In this document: positions 59,142-64,000 of the stretch, one piece after another
Position numbering within the stretch: position 1 is the stretch's first letter
Layout of the letters: each line of letters starts with the position of its first letter
Origin: Dechloromonas sp. TW-R-39-2
Lineage (GTDB): Bacteria; Pseudomonadota; Gammaproteobacteria; Burkholderiales; Rhodocyclaceae
Reading direction: 5' to 3'
DNA length: 64,000 bases
Assembly: GCF_016864195.1 (NCBI RefSeq)
Contig: NZ_CP045202.1
Span: 3,318,501-3,382,500, forward strand
Notes under the pieces: model-generated
What the model saw: only the letters and a program-made list of their open reading frames with translations
Told to the model about the DNA's origin: nothing
Databases searched by the model: none
Program-made: the position numbers and the translations under genes

Positions 59142-60209
59142 TCAGAACAGGAATGCCTGTTTTTCAGGCGTCGACCGCGGCAAGGCATCGGCGCCGAAAA
59201 CCTTCATCTGGCGCGGACGGAACCAGACCTGCTGGCCGACCGCCAGTTGCAGGCCCTCGTGCCGCTCGCGCGACAGCTCGACTTCGACGATTTCGCTGTT
59301 GTGCTGCAGCTCGACACGCACCACCGGACCGATCGGATGAACGTGCATGACCGTCGCCTGCAGCCCTTCCTCAAGCGGCTGGTGGGCAATATCGATATCG
59401 TGCGGACGGACAAAGGCGGTCGCCCGGTCGCTCGCCCCGTTCCGCTCGACCTCGGCGAAACCATCCTGGACGCGGCTGTGAAAGACATTCACGTTGCCGA
59501 GGAACTGATAGACGAACGGCGAGGCGGGATTGGAGTAAACCTCATCCGGCGAACCGATCTGCTCGATCTTGCCGTGATTCATCACGACCACCCGGTCGGC
59601 CACTTCCAGCGCTTCTTCCTGATCGTGCGTGACGAACACGCTGGAGATGTGCATGTCGTCGTGCAGGCGGCGCAGCCAGCGACGCAGCTCCTTGCGCACC
59701 TTGGTATCGAGCGCACCGAACGGTTCGTCGAGCAGCAGCACCTTTGGCTCGACAGCCAGGGCGCGGGCCAACGCAATGCGCTGGCGCTGGCCGCCGGAAA
59801 GCTGCGACGGATAGCGATCGGCCAGCCAGTCGAGCTGGACCAGACCGAGCAATTCCATGACCCGGCGCTTGATCTCGGCATCGGACGGACGCTCCTTGCG
59901 CGGCTTGACGCGCAGGCCGAAGGCGACGTTCTCGAACACCGTCATGTGGCGGAACAGCGCGTAGTGCTGGAAAACGAAACCGACTTCGCGCTCGCGGGCA
60001 TGCAGATGGGTCGCTTCAGCGCCGGAGAAAAGCACTTCGCCAGTGTCGTTCGATTCCATCCCGGCGATGATCCGCAGCAGTGTCGTCTTGCCGCAACCGG
60101 AGGGGCCGAGCAAGGCCACCAGTTCGCCGGTCGGAATGTCGAGATTGATGTTGTCGAGCGCAACAAAATTGCCGAAGCGCTTCGAGATATTGCGGATTTC
60201 GATACTCAT
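59142..60209 (-). CDS. cysA: Sulfate/thiosulfate ABC transporter ATPase CysA
   Basis: Powers sulfate uptake by CysT/CysW. 355 residues: Walker [19 protein letters not shown], signature [16 protein letters not shown], Walker [14 protein letters not shown], switch His in [14 protein letters not shown], and a C-terminal TOBE regulatory domain (about 235-345). Its start overlaps the cysW stop by one base. Confidence 0.96.
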   Translation of the reverse strand: MSIEIRNISKRFGNFVALDNINLDIPTGELVALLGPSGCGKTTLLRIIAGMESNDTGEVLFSGAEATHLHAREREVGFVFQHYALFRHMTVFENVAFGLRVKPRKERPSDAEIKRRVMELLGLVQLDWLADRYPSQLSGGQRQRIALARALAVEPKVLLLDEPFGALDTKVRKELRRWLRRLHDDMHISSVFVTHDQEEALEVADRVVVMNHGKIEQIGSPDEVYSNPASPFVYQFLGNVNVFHSRVQDGFAEVERNGASDRATAFVRPHDIDIAHQPLEEGLQATVMHVHPIGPVVRVELQHNSEIVEVELSRERHEGLQLAVGQQVWFRPRQMKVFGADALPRSTPEKQAFLF

Positions 60210-61072
60210 CAGGTTTTCTCCGGTGCCAGCACCGTATTCAGCATTTCAGTTTCTTTTTTCATCCGCCACTCGACAATCGTTTTGGCAACCAGCGTGACGA
60301 GGGCCAGCAGGGCGAGGATGGAAGCGGCGGCAAAAGCGCCGATGGCGTTGTATTCGTTGTAGAGAATTTCGACGTGCAGCGGCAGCGTGTTGGTTTCGCC
60401 GCGGATGTGGCCGGAAACCACCGACACCGCACCGAATTCGCCCATTGCCCGGGCATTCGACAGAATCACGCCATACAGCAAACCCCACTTGATATTCGGC
60501 AGGGTCACCCGCCAGAACATCTGGAAGCCGGAAGCGCCGAGCGATACGGCCGCCTCTTCCTCGTCCTTACCCTGCGACTGCATCAGCGGAATCAGTTCAC
60601 GGGCAATGAACGGGAAGGTAATGAACATGGTCGCCAGAATCATGCCCGGCACGGCGAAGATGATCTTGATGTCATGCTCGGACAGCCATTGCCCGAAATA
60701 GCCCTGCGAACCGAAGAGCAGGATGAAGATCAGGCCTGCCACCACCGGGCTGACCGCAAACGGCAGGTCGATCAGCGTGATCAGCAGGCTCTTGCCCTTG
60801 AAGTCGAACTTGGCAATGGCCCAGGCTGCCGCCACACCGAAGATGATGTTGAATGGCAGCACGGCGAGCGCGATACCCACGGTCAACCCGATGGCCGAGG
60901 CCGTTTCCGGCTCCTTCAGCGCTTCGAGATAAATTGGCACACCCTGGGCCAGGGCTTCGACGAAGACAGCCAGCAAAGGCAGACCGAGGAAGAAAAAGAG
61001 GAAGCCGAGACCGATGGTCAGCAGGCTGTAGCGAACCCAGGCCGGTTCCTGCGTGGCACGTGTCGATTTCAT
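60209..61072 (-). CDS. cysW: Sulfate ABC transporter permease CysW
   Basis: Inner-membrane half of the sulfate channel. 287 residues, six spans. The EAA-type motif ([20 protein letters not shown]) contacts CysA. Overlaps cysT by 4 bases (ATGA). Confidence 0.94.
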   Translation of the reverse strand: MKSTRATQEPAWVRYSLLTIGLGFLFFFLGLPLLAVFVEALAQGVPIYLEALKEPETASAIGLTVGIALAVLPFNIIFGVAAAWAIAKFDFKGKSLLITLIDLPFAVSPVVAGLIFILLFGSQGYFGQWLSEHDIKIIFAVPGMILATMFITFPFIARELIPLMQSQGKDEEEAAVSLGASGFQMFWRVTLPNIKWGLLYGVILSNARAMGEFGAVSVVSGHIRGETNTLPLHVEILYNEYNAIGAFAAASILALLALVTLVAKTIVEWRMKKETEMLNTVLAPEKT

Positions 61073-61944
61073 GCAGCCGCTCCATTCGCCTTGCCGGCCG
61101 CAACTTCAAGCGGCTCGCTGTTCTTGTGACGATTGGCCGCCCACCATTGCAACAGGTTGACACTGAGCAGCAGGATGAAGGACAGGCCGAGCATGACGAC
61201 CGCCAGCGCAGTCGCGCCGAGCACGTCGTATTGCTCCAGCTTGGAAATGATCAGCAAGGGCGTGATTTCCGAAATCAGCGGCAGGTTGCCGGCAATGAAA
61301 ATGACCGAACCGTATTCACCGACCGCCCGGGCAAAAGCCAGCGCAAAGCCGGTCAGCAACGCGGGGAAGATGGCCGGAAAAATCACCTTGGTAAAAGTCT
61401 GCCAGCGCGATGCGCCGAGCGTCGCCGCGGCTTCTTCAACCTCGGTTTCAATATCCTCGATCACCGGCTGCAAGGTGCGCACGACAAACGGCAGGGTGAT
61501 GAAAGTCAGCGCCACGACGATGCCGAGCGGCGTATAGGCGACCTTGATGCCGAGCGGCTCGATATAGCGCCCAAGCCAGCCATTGCCGGCATACAGCGTG
61601 GCCAGCGTGATGCCGGCCACCGCCGTCGGCAGGGCAAACGGCAGATCGACCAGCGCATCGACGAAACGCTTGCCGGGAAAAGGGTAGCGAACCAGTATCC
61701 ACGCCACAATCAGCCCAAAAAAGGCGTTGACCGCAGCAGCCAGGAAAGATGCGCCGAAGGTGACCCGGAAAGCCGCCAGCGACCGTTCGCCCAAGGCAAT
61801 GTCGATGATCTGCCCGAAACCGAGTTCCGATGCCTTGAGAATCATGCCGCCGAGCGGCAGCAGGATCAGGATCGAGAGATAAACCAGCGTGTAGCCCAGC
61901 GACAGACCGAAGCCGGGCAACACGCGGTGAGTTTTTGCAGCCAT
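61069..61944 (-). CDS. cysT: Sulfate ABC transporter permease CysT
   Basis: Second permease subunit. 291 residues, six spans, EAA motif EEAAATLGASRWQTFTKVIF, and the family opening GLSLGYTLVYLSILILLPLG. Lies 3 bases downstream of sbp and overlaps cysW. Confidence 0.94.
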   Translation of the reverse strand: MAAKTHRVLPGFGLSLGYTLVYLSILILLPLGGMILKASELGFGQIIDIALGERSLAAFRVTFGASFLAAAVNAFFGLIVAWILVRYPFPGKRFVDALVDLPFALPTAVAGITLATLYAGNGWLGRYIEPLGIKVAYTPLGIVVALTFITLPFVVRTLQPVIEDIETEVEEAAATLGASRWQTFTKVIFPAIFPALLTGFALAFARAVGEYGSVIFIAGNLPLISEITPLLIISKLEQYDVLGATALAVVMLGLSFILLLSVNLLQWWAANRHKNSEPLEVAAGKANGAAA

Positions 61945-61947
61945 TGA

Positions 61948-62946
61948 TTATTTGCTTTGATAAATCTGGTCGAAGGTGCCGCCATCCTTGAAGTGCACCA
62001 GGAAAGCCTTGGTTGCACCGCCAAAGACGTCATCGACGGTAAAGGTCTTCACGGCCGGGAAAAACGTGGCGTACTTCTTCAGCAGCTCCGGGTCACGCGG
62101 ACGCAGATAGTTCTGTGCCGCATTCTCCTGACCTTCCTTCGACCACAGATAATCCAGATAAGCCTGCGCCTGCTTGCGCGAACCCTTCTTGTCGATCACC
62201 TTGTCGACCAGTGCAACCGGGAATTCGGTCTGCATCGTCAGGCTGGGATAAACCACTTCGAACTCGCCCTTGCCGAATTCCTTGGCGATCATTTCAGCTT
62301 CGGATTCGAAAGTGATCAGCACATCGCCCATCTTGCGCTGCATGAAGGTCGTCGTTGCATCGCGGCCACCGGCAGCGAACAGCGGCGCATTCTTGAGCAG
62401 CTTGCCGAGGAACTCCTGCGCGCTCTTGTCATTGCCGCCCGGCTGTTTCAGCGCCCAGGCCCAGGCGGAAAGGTAAGTGTTGCGACCGTTACCCGTATTT
62501 TTCGGATGCGGGATGATCATCTGCACGCCCGGCCCGGCCACATCGGACCAATCCTTGATCGCCTTCGGGTTGCCCTTGCGGACGATGAAGACCATTGCCG
62601 AGGTATAGGGCGACGCGTTATTGGGGAATTTCCTGGCCCAATCCTTGGCGACCAGACCTTTCTCCGCCAGGAACTCGATATCGTTGGCCTGGTTCATCGT
62701 CACGACATCGGCTTCAAGGCCATCGGCCACCGCGCGCACCTGCTTGCTCGAACCGCCATGCGACTGGCGCAACTCGACATTTTCCCCGGCCTTCTGTTTC
62801 CAGTATTTCTGGAACATCGGGTTGTAATCCTTGTAGACGTCGCGCGCCACATCATAGGAAGCGTTGAGTAGAGAAACATCGGCCAGTGCAGCGTTGGCAG
62901 CAAGCACCAGCAGGATGGCGGAAAGGGATTGGCGGAGTCGGTTCAT
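61948..62946 (-). CDS. sbp: Periplasmic sulfate-binding protein
   Basis: Captures sulfate for CysTWA. 332 residues: signal peptide (LSAILLVLAANAALA), then LLNASYDVARDVYKDYNPMF and QSHGGSSKQVRAVADGLEAD (ligand loop) with KNTGNGRNTYLSAWAWAL. I use the ATG at 62946 because GAGGT lies 7 bases upstream; the one at 62958 has no ribosome site. Thiosulfate cannot be excluded as a second substrate. Confidence 0.95.
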   Translation of the reverse strand: MNRLRQSLSAILLVLAANAALADVSLLNASYDVARDVYKDYNPMFQKYWKQKAGENVELRQSHGGSSKQVRAVADGLEADVVTMNQANDIEFLAEKGLVAKDWARKFPNNASPYTSAMVFIVRKGNPKAIKDWSDVAGPGVQMIIPHPKNTGNGRNTYLSAWAWALKQPGGNDKSAQEFLGKLLKNAPLFAAGGRDATTTFMQRKMGDVLITFESEAEMIAKEFGKGEFEVVYPSLTMQTEFPVALVDKVIDKKGSRKQAQAYLDYLWSKEGQENAAQNYLRPRDPELLKKYATFFPAVKTFTVDDVFGGATKAFLVHFKDGGTFDQIYQSK

Positions 62947-63133
62947 GGTGTACCTCATGGAACAATGGAGGGAAATTTAGCTGATCTCGTTATAACAACA
63001 AAGACTGATTCTGAATTTATTTATTCGCATTACTGCTAAAACACGGCACATGGATTTCAGTTATCCCCGCCCTCACCCTGTTCGCCAGGACGCCAAGCGG
63101 CTATCATTCGACATTCTCCACGCAGACCACATC
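62947..63133. promoter_or_regulatory. Divergent promoter region: sbp operon / Pal-like gene
   Basis: 187 bases, including an AT-rich tract (about 62980-63045). On the minus strand TTATAAC is a possible -10 for sbp, and the AT-rich run AATAAATAAATTC upstream is in the place where CysB binds activated sulfate promoters, but I cannot recognise a CysB box. Confidence 0.4.
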
Positions 63134-63703
63134 ATGATGCGCGCTACCCTGCCTGCCACTCTTCTGCTTACCGCACTGCTTGCCGGTTGCGTCTCGACCA
63201 AGGACGTCCCGCCGAGCAAACACATTTCCCAGACCGGCGCGCTCAGGGTTCATCCCGGCCTGCTCGGCCAGCCCGTTCCGCCGGAACTACAGGATACCCG
63301 CGACCTGGCCCAGGCGGGCAGTGGCAAACAGGACACGCTGATCAAGATGGACCAGGAAGGTCTGCGCACCCAGCGCAGCGTCTATTTCGACCTGAACAGC
63401 GCCGAAATCCGCGTCGAATTCGACCCGGCCCTGCAAGCCCATGCCCGCTACCTGGCCGCCAATCCGAAATCGCGCATTCGCATCGAAGGCAATGCCGACG
63501 AACGCGGCGCACCGGACTACAACGCCCGCCTCGGCATGAAGCGTGCTGAAAGCGTTCGCCAGACAATGATCCGCCATGGCGCACCGGAGCAACAGGTCAA
63601 GGTCAAGACGCTGGGCGAATCGCGCCCCAAGCTGAAAGGTCACGACGAAGAATCGTGGGCCGAAAACCGCCGCGCCGACGTGGTGTACGAAGTCGAGAAA
63701 TAA
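63134..63703 (+). CDS. Pal-like OmpA-domain lipoprotein
   Basis: 189 residues: lipobox LTALLAGC (about 10-18), a short linker and an OmpA-C domain (about 80-185) with SVYFDLNSAEIRVEFDP and RIEGNADERGAPDYNARLG, the peptidoglycan-binding pattern of Pal. The linker GALRVHPGLLGQPVPPELQD resembles other betaproteobacterial OmpA-type lipoproteins, so I would not name it pal; tolQRAB are not nearby. Two ATGs (63134, 63137) are equivalent. Upstream in-frame starts would add a leader without signal character. Confidence 0.88.
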   Translation: MMRATLPATLLLTALLAGCVSTKDVPPSKHISQTGALRVHPGLLGQPVPPELQDTRDLAQAGSGKQDTLIKMDQEGLRTQRSVYFDLNSAEIRVEFDPALQAHARYLAANPKSRIRIEGNADERGAPDYNARLGMKRAESVRQTMIRHGAPEQQVKVKTLGESRPKLKGHDEESWAENRRADVVYEVEK

Positions 63704-63730
63704 ACCGGGCGAACACCCCGCAAAACACTT

Positions 63731-63752
63731 CGGCCGGGCTCAAACCCGGCCG
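63731..63752. terminator. Hairpin between the Pal-like gene and the helicase gene
   Basis: Stem CGGCCGGG / CCCGGCCG, loop CTCAAA. T-runs are weak on both sides (GCGTTTA on plus, GTGTTTTG on minus), so efficiency is uncertain. Confidence 0.6.
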
Positions 63753-63769
63753 AATGCGTTTACCGCGGT

Positions 63770-64000
63770 CTACATCCGCTCATGCAGGAAATAGGCCTTG
63801 ACCTTCTTGCCCTTGACCTTGCCGGCATTCAATTTGCGCAGCGCTTCCTGGGCAATCTTGCGGTCGACCGCGACATAGGTCGAATTTTCAGTGACGTTGA
63901 TCTTGCCAATCTGTTCGCGCGTGTAGCCGGCATCATTGGTCAGCGCACCGAGCACATCGCCCGGCCGGATCTTTTCCTTGCGCCCGCCCAGCAACTGCAG
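63770..64000 (-). CDS. dbpA: DbpA-type DEAD-box RNA helicase, C-terminal end
   Basis: Only the last 76 residues are in the window; the frame is open to base 64000. They match the DbpA/CsdA-type RNA-binding domain: KEKIRPGDVLGALTNDAGYT, EQIGKINVTENSTYVAVDRK and ALRKLNAGKVKGKKVKAYFL. DbpA acts on 23S rRNA helix 92 in ribosome assembly. The helicase core is outside, so another DEAD-box protein with this C-terminal domain is possible. Confidence 0.8.
   Translation of the reverse strand: MQLLGGRKEKIRPGDVLGALTNDAGYTREQIGKINVTENSTYVAVDRKIAQEALRKLNAGKVKGKKVKAYFLHERM

Noticed and set aside
62980..63045. Riboswitch or RNA gene in the AT-rich sbp upstream region
   Set aside because: No stable stem-loop or recognisable aptamer pattern; explained adequately as a promoter region.
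1..64000. CRISPR array, insertion sequence, prophage or integrase-att sites
   Set aside because: No regularly spaced repeats, transposase or phage genes were seen; genes are tightly packed core functions.

Overview
The window is a GC-rich stretch of a betaproteobacterial chromosome, most like the Rhodocyclales (Dechloromonas/Azonexus group). I infer this from the protein sequences and from conserved gene blocks: dusB-fis-purH-purD, lptD-surA-pdxA-ksgA facing amgK-murU, argH facing an algZR-type pair, hemA-prfA-prmC-grxD, and hemCDXY. It is nearly all core metabolism. I see no phage, insertion sequence, CRISPR array, rRNA or tRNA gene. Nearly every base is coding and the largest gap is about 280 bases.

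Layout. Bases 1-10.4 kb hold central carbon metabolism: fbp (cut at the left edge), a lipoprotein on the other strand, tkt, gap, an unrecognised small protein, epd, pgk, pyk and fba. Bases 10.4-17 kb hold a DUF3422 protein, purC, prlC, a DUF4124/glutaredoxin-like protein, xth, a Crp/Fnr-type regulator and a DUF2892 membrane protein. Bases 17-22.7 kb, minus strand, are the operon lptD-surA-pdxA-ksgA. Facing it are amgK-murU-pepP-ubiH-menA. Then come purine salvage (NCS2 permease, apt, hpt), dusB-fis-purH-purD, a GGDEF protein and hemF.

From 37.3 to 41.5 kb the minus strand carries hemC-hemD-hemX-hemY plus a small cysteine-rich protein. Bases 41.5-51.2 kb are the most accessory part: a TPMT-like methyltransferase, an AraC-GyrI regulator, a TonB-dependent receptor with a PepSY membrane protein (lower GC), pepN and a cNMP-binding/EAL protein. 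Then come a zinc-ribbon glutaredoxin with algR and algZ (minus), argH and an OsmC-like protein (plus), grxD, prmC, prfA and hemA (minus), and the sulfate importer sbp-cysT-cysW-cysA (minus). A Pal-like lipoprotein and the C-terminus of a DbpA-type RNA helicase end the window.

How the genes work together: the window covers most of lower glycolysis/gluconeogenesis, two steps of pyridoxal phosphate synthesis (epd, pdxA), outer-membrane biogenesis and cell-wall recycling (lptD, surA, amgK, murU), purine salvage and synthesis, six haem-pathway genes and sulfate import. No clearly novel multi-gene system is visible. The best leads are an enriched GTCGAC-centred palindromic oligomer, a putative operator inside the osmC promoter, an orphan gene with a sigma-54-like promoter, a GAPDH with a GapB-like (NADP-type) nucleotide fingerprint, a soluble cNMP/EAL fusion, and an accessory block lying between algR and hemC.
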